Shown here piece by piece: positions 45,695 through 57,104 of a DNA stretch of 64,000 nt (the first letter of the stretch is position 1; each line of letters opens with the position of its first letter). The stretch lies in assembly GCA_039707655.1 (NCBI GenBank), contig CM077663.1, positions 436,249,830-436,313,829 on the forward strand, in the 5' to 3' direction. The notes below the pieces were generated by a model. That model made no database searches and had not been told where the DNA came from. It was given only the letters and a program-made list of their open reading frames with translations. Made by a program: the position numbers and the translations under genes. The DNA is from Elymus sibiricus (lineage: Eukaryota; Streptophyta; Magnoliopsida; Poales; Poaceae).

Positions 45695-48600
45695 CTATTC
45701 ATACTCATTCTCTCTCGTACACTGTGATTCTATTGCCCGAGCACCCTCCATAACTCCGGAGAAGTACAGCTCGGGGTGCCTATGACCCTTTCCAGGAGGC
45801 GGAGGAGCTGTGGCTACCTTCATCGGATCCAGCCCCGGCCAGTGCACATTGGCCTTCGCGAAGGTCATCCTAGCTCCCTCGATGCAGGAGGACCGCCTCA
45901 ATGCGTCGATCCGAGGAGTGGCGTCGCTCAGCTTCTGCACCAGGCCGAAGTAGCTGCCCGGCAGTGGCTCATTGGGCCATAGCCGGATACAGAGATCCTT
46001 CATGGCCGGTTCCGCCATCCGGTGTAGCTCCATCAGCTGCTTCAGCTGCTCCACAAGGAGAGGAGAACGCTCGGGGGCTTCGAATTGCGCCCAGAATATC
46101 CGAGCTTCATCTCCTTCTCCCCGCGAAGCATAGAACTGCTTCGCGTCCGCTAAGCTCTTCTGGAGGTCCGAGCAGGCGCCCGAGGAACGCCATACTTGGG
46201 TAAGCAACTCGAACTTGCTGTCCCCGAAGATACACAGCAATGAATACGGCTTACCATCCATGATAGCTTTGGCTTGGCGGAGCTCCTCTTCAAATGACCG
46301 CCTATCCACCCACTCCTTTTGGAGATTGGTTTTCAAGGTGGATAGTTCGGCAGCCTGCTCCTTGCCCTTCTGCTCCAGGTTCTCGCACTTCCGCCCAGCG
46401 TCTTTGAGCTCCTGCTGGATTTCCTCCACCCGAGCCTCGTGCTTGTCGCTGGTGGCTCTTAGGGCGGATAGCGCGGTAGCTGCTTCTTTGGCAGCCGCCA
46501 TCTCCACCGCAGCCTCCTGCTTGGCCTTCTCAAGCTCGGTCTTGAGCTTCTCAATCTCCTCCGCCGAGGCTGCACAAGCGTTAAACATATCAAACAACAC
46601 TGCATTGACAGTACAATAACAAAGAGTTTTTTTACTCTAATTCGACTTACCTTGCGCCTCGTCGAATCTCTTGTTTAGAGCGTCAAGCTCGTCTTCGGAG
46701 CTCTTGAGCTTCCGATTTAGCTCTTCTAGCTCGGCAGCGTTATTGGCCGCTGCCGTCGACGAAGCCTGTAACAAACAACATCATATAACGTTACAGGGGT
46801 TTACAACCTCCGAACTATCACTAAAATAATCCTATGAACGGTCCTCTTAAGGGCTGACAGAACGATCCGAACATATATGGTCTTATGCATAGTTCGGATA
46901 AGGATCTATGATTTGACCCCCAGGTAAGTTTTTCCAAACTCACCTAGGGCTCGGGGGCTGCCATGTGTATAATCATAACTTACAGAAAATAATACTTCAT
47001 AAAATAGAGCATTACATGGCTTACCAGGAAGCCCGCAGGAGACCATTAAAGGTCTCCTTCAGTCCATGGTCTACGGACTGAATGCTCTGCAATACCGCAC
47101 CCATAAGGGTGCGGTGCTCCCCGGAGATGGAGGCGCTCGATAGAGCCTCCCCCATGGCCTGCCACCCATTTGTCGGTGGCGCCGGTGGGGATCGGTTGAC
47201 CCGATCTCCAACCGGAGATTGAATCGGTACCTCCGGAGGCATGGTACGCTCCAGAGACCGCCTTGGAGGTGATTGGGCGTCTTCTGGTCTGGTCTCCTCA
47301 GTATTCGGGAGGGGCCTCTCCCCCGGGTCTTCGGCGGCCGAGGTGTTTGCCTCGGCCATGACTTCGTCGCCCCTGCCTCCAGAGTCCGGCCCCAAAGGAG
47401 CCTGTTGGGAGGACGCCTCCGCGGCATCCTTCGCGGCGCCCGGAGGAGAGGGGTGCAACGTGGTCCCACTCTTCGCTAGCTCGGCGGGTGGGGTCTCCCC
47501 GTCCGAAACTTGATCGGTGGGGAGGACTTGTGGTGGGCTGCAAGTCAGTAAGCGCTCACGTGTTAGTAACATTCGAAGCTTTGCATCAATAACGCGGAAG
47601 TGTCTTCGGATCTATACCTTCGAGGTGGGGGCTTGACCCTGAGGTTCCTCCGCGGAACCCTCTCGAAGTCCTCGGACTCGGTGTTCGAGTCCGAACTGTC
47701 GTCGGACGGGACTACCTGTGTCCGGCGCGGTTTCTTCTGGGCGGGAGGAGCTACCTCCTCTGAGGCGTCCGATGACGCCGCCCTCTTTCCGGTAAGGGGG
47801 GAATCGCCTCCCCCCTCAGCCTTGTGCTCCTCCTCTTGATTCGAGGAGGCATCAGTCTCTTCGGACACAGCCCCGGGCTGGTCCCTGTTGCGCAGGCATG
47901 TGCGGCCTAGCTTCTTCTTCTCCTTCTTCTCTGGCGCCTTGTAAGGCGCCACGACGAGCATCTCCAACAGTAGCGGAGACTTGGGGTCTTCAGGCTGAGG
48001 AGCCGGACACTTGATGCCTGTGGCTTTGCTCAACCATTCCTGTAAAAATGCGATGCTTAGGCTATCTTCGGGAAGGCAGAGCCGATGAAATGAAACTATA
48101 CTATACCTCGGGTGGGGGCTTGATGGCGCTCAAACCCTTGTCCTCCTTCTTGCCCGGCCAGTTCTCCTGCGCCTTGAACATCGCCTTCCATAGGTTCTCC
48201 CGCGTGGTACGGAAGAGTTGACGAACTGTAGGATCGTCGTCAGTCCGATAATTCCACATAGGAGAGCTCGGGCGCTGGCAGGGGAGGATGCGCCGCCGAA
48301 GCATAACCTGAACCACGTTGGCCAGGCCGACTCCCTCCCTGATCAAGGAGGCGATGCCCCTCTGCAGGTCCTCCACCTCTATGTCCGACCCCCATTCGAG
48401 GCCCTTTCGGACCCATGAGGTCAATCTAGTCGCGGGGCCGGATCTGAATTCGGCAGGAACAGTTCCGCCCTGCACCTTTGGCTCGGTGATGTAAAACCAC
48501 TCTTTTTGCCAAGTCTTGATAGTGTTGATGAAGGTGCCGGATGGCCACACTGCACGCGGAAGCTTGCCGATGACTGCTCCGCCGCAATCCGCGTGTGCGC

Positions 48601-48975
48601 CGGCGACACACTTCGGCTTGATGTTGAAGATCTTAAGCCACAGCCCGAAGTGTGGCTCGACTCGCAGGAAAGCTTCACAGACTATGATGAAGGCCGATAT
48701 ATGCATGAAAGAGTTCGGCGGGAGGTCGTGGAAGTCGAGGCCATAGAAGAACATGAGGCCCCTCACGAAGGGGTGGAGTGGGAAGCTCAGTCCCCGGATG
48801 AAGTGAGGGACAAAGACCACCCTCTCGCCTGGTTTGGGGTGGGGATCACCTGGCCCTCCTCTGCGGCGCGATGGAAGACATTGGCGGGGAGGTAGCCGGC
48901 GTCCTTGAGATCCCGGATGTCCTGGTCTGTGACCGTGGACGCCTCCCACTTGCCGTTGGAGCCGGAGCTGGCCAT
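45695..48975 (-). pseudogene. Antisense gene of the Gypsy element (putative gypsy-type transposon domain plus coiled coil)
   Basis: On the minus strand an ATG at 48975 starts MASSGSNGKWEASTV. Near 48840 a frameshift moves to a second frame that carries the conserved PF04195-like region (VPHFIRGLSFPLHPFVRGLM; SFMHISAFIIVCEAFL) to 48101. Downstream exons encode a charged, low-complexity linker (48033-47563, 47540-47021) and a long coiled coil (46600-45695; EKLKTELEKAKQEAA). Antisense ORFs in the 3' part are known in Tat-lineage Gypsy elements such as maize Grande. Promoter and function are unknown. One frameshift is visible, so this copy is probably dead. Confidence 0.75.
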
Positions 48976-49546
48976 GGCTAAGCTCGGAGGGGGAAGAATG
49001 GAAGATCTAGATCTGGGCTCGGTAAGCTCGGAAGGTTGGGGAAGCTGGGTTGCGAATGGGGGGTGCGGATAAGCCCTGGGGTTTTCTTCCCCTTTTATTG
49101 AGGCTTGCTGCCGGTTAGCCTCCCTTCATGGAGCCGTGAATCTCTCCGCTTCCCAAGGCATGCGTGCCGTTATATGCGCATGATTAAACATATCCCGTGT
49201 AAAACGGGGCACGATCTGCGCATTGATGGATCGTGCTGGTGGAAACGGCCTCGAACCACGAATCGAGTCCTCACAACTGGTTTAGAGGTCGTGGTGGGCC
49301 GTGGCCTTTCATCCGAAAAGTTGTCAGAAAACACTATTGGTTCTCTGACGTTTGGCCTTCAAGGCCGAGATTCTCATGGTATACGGACGATCTATGATCG
49401 GAAACATTACACGTCGACGGAGGCCGAACTGTAGCCCGGCCGATCACTGTTTGGAGAAAGGAACTCGCCTCGCAAGCCGAAGACTCTGATCACTCGAAGC
49501 AGCTGGAGCTTGGACCCTTGGCGTTGGAGGCTAGTTCGGGGGCTAC

Positions 49547-50015
49547 TGAGGGAGTCCTGGTTTAAGGGGTCCTCGGGAGGCCAGCCTATGTCTTATGGGC
49601 CGGACTGTATGGGCCACTTGCCGAATATTGGAAGAATTGAAGACCTCATCTCTAAGAAGGAAGCTTCGAGAATCGTGGCTTGTCCTCCACGTTTGGAGTA
49701 GTGAATAGGCATGTTTATCCCTTCGACGTGTAACCGACCATGTGTAAAACCTAGGGACCCCTGGCGTCTATATAAGCCGGAGGGTTTTAGGTTGTAGAGG
49801 GAGAACTCATCTAGGGTTTTAGTCATACGATCTCGTGGTAGATCAACTCTGTAATCCCCATACAATCAATATAATCAAGCAGGACGTAGGGTATTACCTC
49901 CATAGGAGGGCCCGAACCTGGGTAAAACCTTGTCCCCTTCGTCTCTTGTTACCATCGATCCTAGTCTCACAGCTCGGGACCCCCTACCCGAGATCCGCCG
50001 GTTTTGACACCGACA
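49547..50015 (+). repeat. 3' LTR of the Fatima-like element
   Basis: 469 bp, collinear with 36668-37136. 48976-49546 is 3' untranslated interior, where the antisense gene's promoter should lie. Confidence 0.93.
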
Positions 50016-52948
50016 CCCGCCTCCTGACAGATTGACCCATTTGCACCGAAACAAAGGGACCTTAAAATCATGTCCATAGTCAAGTTCCCATATGTCCACT
50101 ATGTAACCATAATATGTGTCATTTCCCCTCTTCGTTGCTGCATCAAAGCTGACACCACTGTTTTGGTTGGTGCTCTTTTGATCTTGGGCGATTGTGTAAA
50201 ATGTATTCCCATTTATCTCGTACCCTTTCTAAGTCAATACAGTCGAAGATGGTCCCCTGGCCAACGAGTACAGCTCATCTTCAACAGTATTGTCACCCAT
50301 GAGATGTGTTTGCAACCAACTGCCGAAAGTCCTAATGTGTTCATGTAATCCAGTCATCACACTGCTCCGGGTGTTTGGAGCGCAGAATATTCTTGTGTTC
50401 ATTGACATACGGGGTCACCAAGGTAGAATTCTGAAGAACTGTGTAGTGTGCTTGAGCCCAAGAATGCCCGTCCCTACATATTATTGAGTCCGCTCCTAGC
50501 GTGCCTTTTCCAGTCAGTCTCCCCTCATACCGCGATTAAGGGAGACCAATCTTCTTAAGGTCAGGAATGAAGTCAACACAAAACCCAATGACCTCCTCTG
50601 TTTGATGGCCCATGGAGATACTTCCTTCTAGCCTAGCACGGTTACGAACATATTTCTTTAAGACTCCCATGAACCTCTCAAAGGGGAACATATTGTGTAG
50701 AAATACAGGGCCCAGAATGCCAATCTCGTCGACTAGATGAACTAGGACGTGCGTCATGATATTGAAGAAGGATGGTGGTAACACCTGCTCGAAACTGACA
50801 AGACATTGCACCAAATCACTCTTTAACCTTGGTATGATTTCTGGATCGATTACCTTCTGAGAGATTGCATTGAGGAATGCACATAGCTTCACAATGGCTA
50901 ATCGAACATTTTCCGGTAGAAGCCCCCTCAATGCAACCAGCAGCAGTTGCGTCATAATCACGTGGCAGTCATGAGACTTTAGGTTCTTGAACTTTTTCTC
51001 TGCCATATTTATTATCCCCTTTATATTGGACGAGAAGCCAGACGGGACCTTCATACTGAGCAGGCATTCAAAGAAGATTTCCTTCTCTTCTTTGGTAAGA
51101 GCGTAGCTGGCAGGACCTTCATACTGCTTTGAATGCATGCCGTCTTTTTCATGCACACGTTGTTGGTCCTCCCGTGCCTCCGGTGTATCTTTTGTCTTCC
51201 CATACACGCCCAAGAAGCCTAGCAGGTTCACGCAAACATTCTTCATCACGTGCATCACGTCGATTGCAGAGCGGACCTCTAGGTCTTTCCAATAGGGTAG
51301 GACCCAAAATATAGATTTCTTCTTCCACATGGGTGCGCGTCCCTCAGCGTCATTCGGAACAGATTGTCCGCCAGGACCCTTTCCAAAGATTACTTGTAAA
51401 TCTTTGACCATATCAAGTATGTGATCACCAGTACGGAGGGCGGGCTTCTTCCGGTGATCTGCCTCACCTTTGAAATGCTTGCCTTTCTTTCGACATTGAT
51501 GGTTGGTCGGAAGAAATCGACGATGTCCCAGGTACACATTCTTCCTGCATTTGTCCAAATATATACTTTCGGTGTCATCTAAACAGTGCGTGCATGCGTG
51601 GTATCCCTTGTTTGTCTGTCCTGAAAGGTTACTGAGAGCAGGCCAATCATTGATGGTTACAAATAGCAACACATGTAGGTCAAATTCTTGTTGTTTGTGC
51701 TCATCCCACACACGTACACCTTTTCCATTCCACAGCTGTAAAAGTTCTTCAACTAATGGCCTTAGGTACACATCAATGTCGTTGTCGGGTTGCTTAGGGC
51801 CTTGGATGAGCACTGGCATCATAATGAACTTCCGCTTCATGCACAACCAAGGAGGAAGGTTATAGATACATAGAGTCACGGGCCAGGCGCTATGATTGCT
51901 GCTCTGCTCCCCAAAAGGATTAATACCGTCTGCACTTAAACCAAACCATACGTTCCTTACGTCACCTGCAAAGTCCACCCACCTTCTCTCGATTTTTCTC
52001 CACTGCGACCCATCAGCGGGTGCTCTCAACTTCCCATCTTTCTTACGGTCTTACTTGTGCCATCGCATCAACTTGGCATGCTCTTTGTTTCTGAACAAAC
52101 GTTTCAACCGTGGTATTATAGGAGCATACCACATCACCTTTGCAGGAACCCCTGGGGAGCTCGCCCTCAACATCACCAGGGTCATCTCGTCTGATCTTAT
52201 ACCGCAATGCACCGCATACCGGGCATGCGTTCAAATCCTCGTACTCATAGCGGTAGAGAATGCAGTCATTAGGGCATGCATGTATCTTCTGCACCTCCAA
52301 TCCTAGAGGGCAGAGAACCTTCTTTGCTTCGTATGTACTGTCAGGCAATTCGTTATCCTTTGGAAGCTTCGTCTTCATTATTTTCAGTAGCTTCCCAAAT
52401 CCCTTGTCAGATAAACCATTCTCTGGCTTCCATTGCAGCAATTCCAGTGTGGTACCGAGCCTTGTGTTGTCATCTTCGCAATTTGGGTACAACCCTTTTT
52501 TGTGATCCTCTAACTTGCGCTCGAACTTCAACTTCTCCCTTTCACTTTCGCATTCTCTCTGTGCATCGACAATGACCCGGCGAAGATCATCATCGGGCAC
52601 ATCGTCTGGTGCCTCTTGATCTTCAGCTTCCCCCGTTGCAGTATCACCGTATTCAGGGAACATAGGATCCGGATAGTTGTCATCATCCTCTTCTTCTTCA
52701 TTGTCTTCCATCATAACCCCTCTTTCTCCGTGCTGGATCCAAACATAATAGTGGGGCATGAAACCCGTCTCAAGCAGGTGGACGTGAAGGGTTTTCGCGG
52801 AAGAGTAATCCTTCGTATTCTCACAGTTAACACATGGACAGTACATAAAACCATTCTGCTTGGTTGCCTCGGCCACACCGAGAAAATTACGCAGGCCCGT
52901 AATGTGCTCCGAAGTGCGTCGGTCACCATACATCCATTGGCGGTTCAT
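50016..52948 (-). pseudogene. CACTA-2 TNPD, N-terminal and central parts
   Basis: ATG 52948 opens the transposase-associated domain (MNRQWMYGDRRTSEH; CPCVNCEN). Transposase_21 (GLSADGINPFG; NDIDVYLRPL), DUF4218 and part of DUF4216 follow, in the same order as CACTA-1. Breaks are a frameshift near 52160, an in-frame stop near 52050 (HK*DRKK), a stop at 50536-50538 (CAA in CACTA-1) and a 2-bp loss near 50340. The Gypsy element separates the C terminus (36298-36667). Confidence 0.92.
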
Positions 52949-53125
52949 CTGTATTATGAAATTAAGTATATCAAAAACCATTGCAGAACATCATGAATAG
53001 AGAAATGACCAAATTAATACAAGTTCATCATCACATTAAAACCAAAGTACAGTAGTGATCAAATGTTATTACTGCAAAAATAAATACATAAAGTTCATAT
53101 ATAGTTCTCATAAAACAACATACAA

Positions 53126-53590
53126 CTAGGTAAAACATTTAAATGCAACAACAAATGTGATCAAAATTGCAACTAAGGTAACAATTGACCCAACAACATA
53201 ATGATACCAAGCCTCTTTATCAATGGCATATTTTCTAATATTCCTAATCTTCAAGCGCATTGCATCCATCTTCAACCGCATTGCATCCATCTTGATCTTG
53301 TGATCATCGACGACATCGGCAACATGCAACTCCAATTCCATATTCTTCTCCTCAATTTTTTTCAATTTTTTCTTCAAGTAATTGTTTTCTTTTTCAACTA
53401 AATTTAACCTGTCGACAAGAGGGTCGGTCGGAATTTCCGGTTCACATACCTCCTAGATAAAAACATCCATGTCACGTTGGTCGGCATAATTGTCATAAAC
53501 ACTAAATGAAACAAATAGTTATAAAAGAAAATATACCACGTCCGAATCATAGGCCGGACGAGAGCTGACGTGGGCGGATACCAAAACCAT
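53126..53590 (-). pseudogene. Small coiled-coil/TM gene of CACTA-2 (one-base frameshift)
   Basis: Exon 1 is 53590-53537 (ATG, 18 codons, same ...YDSDV end). Exon 2 is 53453-53126 and ends in the same hydrophobic helix (GSIVTLVAILITFVVAF) and KCFT. One extra T near 53399-53402 shifts the frame early in exon 2. A 21-bp in-frame duplication repeats KMDAMRL. Otherwise it is collinear with 10511-10956. Confidence 0.75.
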
Positions 53591-54156
53591 CGCACTATAT
53601 AATAACAAACAATAATAAAAGTAAGAAATTTATACAAGTATCTATCTAAATCATACAAGTAAGAATTTTTTTCTTTTAAAAAGAAGATAAGAACAAGAGG
53701 CTCACCACGGTGGTGCCGGCGACGAGATCGGCGCGGGCGATCGACGACGGTGAGGACGGGGACGGGACGGCACCCTACACATGTGCAGACTCTAAGAAGT
53801 TAATTTGAGCTCAAATTGTGCATCTAAATCAAAAGAACTCCCACATACACTCCTACACTAAAACCCACAAACCACTCTACTTTTAGAGCATTTGAAATGA
53901 GCTAAACTAGCAGTGAGAGATGAAAGGATGAAGTAGCTAACCTTTTAGAACACTTGTGTAGTTGGTGCACCGCCAAACCTAGACAAATCTTGAGGAAAAT
54001 GGAGCTTGGAGGTCGAGCTTGGAGAGGAGAAAGCTTAAGTGTGGCTCGGGCATTTCATCGAACACCTCATGTGCATGCATAGAACGGTGAAGAGAGCAGG
54101 GCATGCACACCTCCCACACGGCCAAAAAACAGAGGAGAGGGTGGGCAGGGGTGAGG
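53591..54156. other. CACTA-2 left leader/intron
   Basis: Leader and intron of the left transcription unit, matching 10130-10510 of CACTA-1 in part (CACATGAGGTGTTCGATGAAATG-like text). No separate gene. Confidence 0.5.
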
Positions 54157-54164
54157 TATATATA
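54157..54164 (-). promoter_or_regulatory. TATA box of the CACTA-2 left promoter
   Basis: TATATATA beside the 5' subterminal array, equivalent to 10122-10129. Confidence 0.7.
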
Positions 54165-54171
54165 GGCATCT

Positions 54172-54435
54172 CTTTGGTCCCGGTTGGTGGCAAGAACCGG
54201 GACAGAAGACTGACCTTTAGTCCCGGTTCCAGCCACCAACCGGGACTAAAGGTGCTGCGCCAGGAGCGAGGACCATTGGTCCCTGTTCGTGTCTAGAACC
54301 GGGACCAAAGGGGTCAGACGAACCGGGACCCTGGCCCGGGCGGCGCCCTGGCCTCACGAACTGGGACTGATGCACCCATTGGTCCCGGTTCGTAACAGAA
54401 CCGGGATTAAAGCTCTTTCATCGCCTGGACCAAAG
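54172..54435. repeat. CACTA-2 5' subterminal palindromic array
   Basis: GGTCCCGGTTGGTGG, TAGTCCCGGTTCCAG and complements lie between the TATA box and the transposon end. Confidence 0.88.
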
Positions 54436-54456
54436 CCCTGTTTTCTACTAGTGCAT

Positions 54457-55099
54457 GTAATTGTAACGATATCCATTTTTGCGAAACGACGAGATGCTCT
54501 TCTATCTCTGCCGAGGCCCTCGTGCCAAAATAAGGATAGGATCGCATCTTGGGCGTGACAAGTTGGTATGAGAGCAGTACCGACCTAGGAGGCCCCTTGA
54601 TTGATCGAACTTGGCCGAGTCGAGTCTAGTAAAAACTACTTTGAGTCTAGTTATATATCAGAGAGTAGGATTCTTTTTACTCCTCTTCTATGCTCTGGTG
54701 AGGAATCCTGACATAGGAATTTTAATTCTATCCCTCTTCTCACTCAAAAAAAATTTAGGATCACGCGAGTATTTTGGAGCCTCTACGATGTCGATGTGAC
54801 GGAGTTCTGACTTGGTGCCTCCTGTTATCGAGGAGTAGAGCTCCAAGGGGTTTTCGACACATCGCTATCGTTCAGTTTCCTTAGTATCTCAAGACACGGA
54901 CATCGAAATGCTTCAATACTTTGCTTGCTGGCAAATAGTGTCGTGACTTTTCCCCAGTACTGGTGGAGATAGCTCGGATGGTCTACCAGGTCTAGTATCG
55001 TTGTTTTTTTTAAGGTGTGAGGTAGATGAGTTTGCGGAACTTCTCGGATATGTGTTGATAGTTGCGGGAAAGGTCATGTAGCTGATTACATTGAGTAGG
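54457..55099 (+). repeat. Sukkula-type LTR end and 5' internal start
   Basis: 54457-54553 completes the LTR interrupted by CACTA-2 (...CGCATCTTGGGCGTGACA). A primer-binding-site-like AGTTGGTATGAGAGCAG follows at 54554, then non-coding internal sequence to 55099. There it is cut by the truncated 5' LTR of the next element. The name rests on the remembered Sukkula 3' LTR end. Confidence 0.65.
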
Positions 55100-55403
55100 T
55101 TCCGCTAAGATTTATGAGGTATATATCAGTTTTACGTTATTTACATGTGATTGCACTTTGATATAGACATTGATGTACTGTGTGTGCCCGCATACTGATC
55201 CAGGGATGGCACAGATACACAGAGACTTGACTCGTTTTGAGTCGGGTCACTACAGATATGGTATCAGAGCAGATGTTGACTGTAGGACGTGACCCTAGGA
55301 AATGGCTTAGAATAAGAAGACCTTGACAGGAACAACTTTTATTCTCAACTACTCTCGTAACCTTTGAATTCTTTTACTGAACCTTCCTTATTTCAAACTA
55401 TAG

Positions 55404-56129
55404 ATGGAGAGCTACACCCTGAACAAAAGAGAGCACTACGAGGATGTTCTTGGTGGCCCATTCCTCGTGGAACTTGTCCTAATGATGAAGCTATCGATAC
55501 CTGAGATCAAGGTGACTAAGAGGAAGTCTGGATCATGGCGCGTCAGGACTCGAGTTTTTGGACGTAAAGAAGACTCCAAGACTGAAGACATCAACTATGG
55601 GACGTTAGACCATGACTGTGACATGGGCATGAACACTGCCGTCCATGATGCTATCGCACGCTTAAACTATCGTCATCGTGCTGAGTTAGGCAACCACTAC
55701 TTTGGAAAGTTTGGATGACAGAAGGCTGATGGAGCATGCATCATCCTGACGAACGAACAGAAGATAAAGTTTTCACCTCTGCTAGTGTATAATCAAGAAC
55801 TGGAGAATTACATCAAGAACCTTCAAATGGACCTTCTAGCAGCTTTATTTGAGAAAGAAGCACTTCGTGATAACCTCAAGACCGAGAAGCTAAAGGTAGC
55901 CAATCTGAAGAAATATGATCCCGAGATTCATAAGCTTTTTCAGGAACTGAAGGACAGTCGGACCATGGCACATGCTGGTGATGTTGAAATCCAGAAGCTC
56001 AAGAACCAACTCCTGGAACTACAGGGACGACACAGGAAACTCCGCGTCAACAGGGATAATTTGGCAGAAGAACTTGAGAAGATCAAGCACGTCCAGAAGA
56101 AGCCCACTGAAGATGAAGACATGGAATAA
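55404..56129 (+). pseudogene. LARD-internal coiled-coil ORF with an in-frame TGA
   Basis: ATG 55404 to TGA 55716-55718, then the same frame goes on to 56129, so one stop splits a protein of about 241 residues. The N-terminal half has GSWRVRTRVFGRKED and DAIARLNYRHRAELG. The C-terminal half is a coiled coil (LKNQLLELQGRHRKLRVNRD). Related proteins are common in wheat retroelement interiors. Role unknown. Confidence 0.6.
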
Positions 56130-56650
56130 GCTAGCTTAGTAGTAGCCCCACCATGAGAGAGTAAAGATGAACGTTTTGCGATTAAAGTAATCGACCATAC
56201 CAACCTTATGTGGGTGGCGATACTATAGAATTGATTGAATAAATGAATGTTTGGTTGCTATTATTTTGTGTTTATTGAGTGGTTGGATAGATACGATATT
56301 CGTAGGTTTGAATTTATTACAACCTTGAGGGACGTAAGTTACGGAAGAGTAATAGAAGGGCTTCATATGGGAGAAGTATCGGAAATTGGAAAACTCCCGA
56401 GCATTGAAGACCTGGAGAAATGAAGACTTGGTGACGAAACCATAGTAAAGCAGCCCATTACAAACGGTATAAACTTGAGTTAGGATTTGATTGTTGATTT
56501 TGGGTGAATTTTCTCTCTCTCTCTCTCCTCCCCAGACCAAAACCTTGAACCCATGGACAAGATGATCGCTAAACCTTTCCGGAAGACAACAACATTTCTC
56601 CAAGAAGACACATACGTTACTCTCAGTACCCATTTTCTGACATCTGCAGA

Positions 56651-57104
56651 TGGCAACCCTCTATGAGTCTTTCCTCAAGGGCCCGGAAACGATCATGACT
56701 CTGACTAGTGATCATGATTACCCAAAGATCCTGAAGATATGATGAAACACATTCATCTTGAAGGAGATGCAGTCTACAAAGGCTACCCATTCATGGAAAA
56801 TGGAGTGGAACTTTGGTATGTAGAAGTACACCTCCACCGTGTGAAAGGAGTTTCTCCAAAGACTATGGGACAATACTTCTTCATTTCACGTGTACCACGA
56901 GCAACCTTCTTTGATTCTGTCCGTGAAGCTGCCATGGAAGCCATACGTCAGATTGGAGAAATACTTGAAGCTAGACTCCGTCATACCCAGGAATACCTGA
57001 GAGAAATGCATGCAGAGATGATGGAGATGAAGCTCATGGCCACCATGATAAAGCAAAAGAAGGATGATTTCAAGGAGCACCTCGCAAAGTTCCAGTGGGA
57101 CTAA
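56651..57104 (+). pseudogene. Second LARD-internal ORF, frameshifted
   Basis: A frame from ATG 56651 (MATLYESFLKGPETIM) ends at 56741. A second frame at 56739-57104 carries ELWYVEVHLHRVKGV and a C-terminal coiled coil (EILEARLRHTQEYLREMHAE). It looks like a relative of the first ORF with a shift between its halves. Function unknown. Confidence 0.5.

Larger units (their letters stand above)
36668..50015 (+). mobile_element. Fatima-like Gypsy retrotransposon (non-autonomous) in TNPD of CACTA-2
   Basis: Two 469-bp LTRs (36668-37136 and 49547-50015) start TGAGGGAGTCCTGG and end TTTTGACACCGACA. The sense strand codes only gag and protease, with no reverse transcriptase or integrase seen. A multi-exon gene lies antisense in the 3' half. 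The expected 5-bp duplication is CCCGC on the right (50016-50020). The left has CGCGT (36663-36667), three of five matching, so it has mutated. The interrupted TNPD frame confirms both borders. Confidence 0.92.
28455..54453 (-). mobile_element. CACTA-2: CACTA transposon with nested insertions
   Basis: The plus-strand left end is CACTAGTAGAAAACAGG (28455) and the right end TACTAGTG (54453). The target duplication is CAT on both sides (28452-28454, 54454-54456). All genes are on the minus strand. Without the Gypsy element (36668-50015) it is about 12.6 kb, collinear with CACTA-1. A hAT MITE sits in the ORF2 leader. TNPD is broken by frameshifts, stops and the Gypsy insertion, and ORF2 by three stops. 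It inserted into the Sukkula-type LTR, whose two halves rejoin sensibly across it. Confidence 0.95.
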
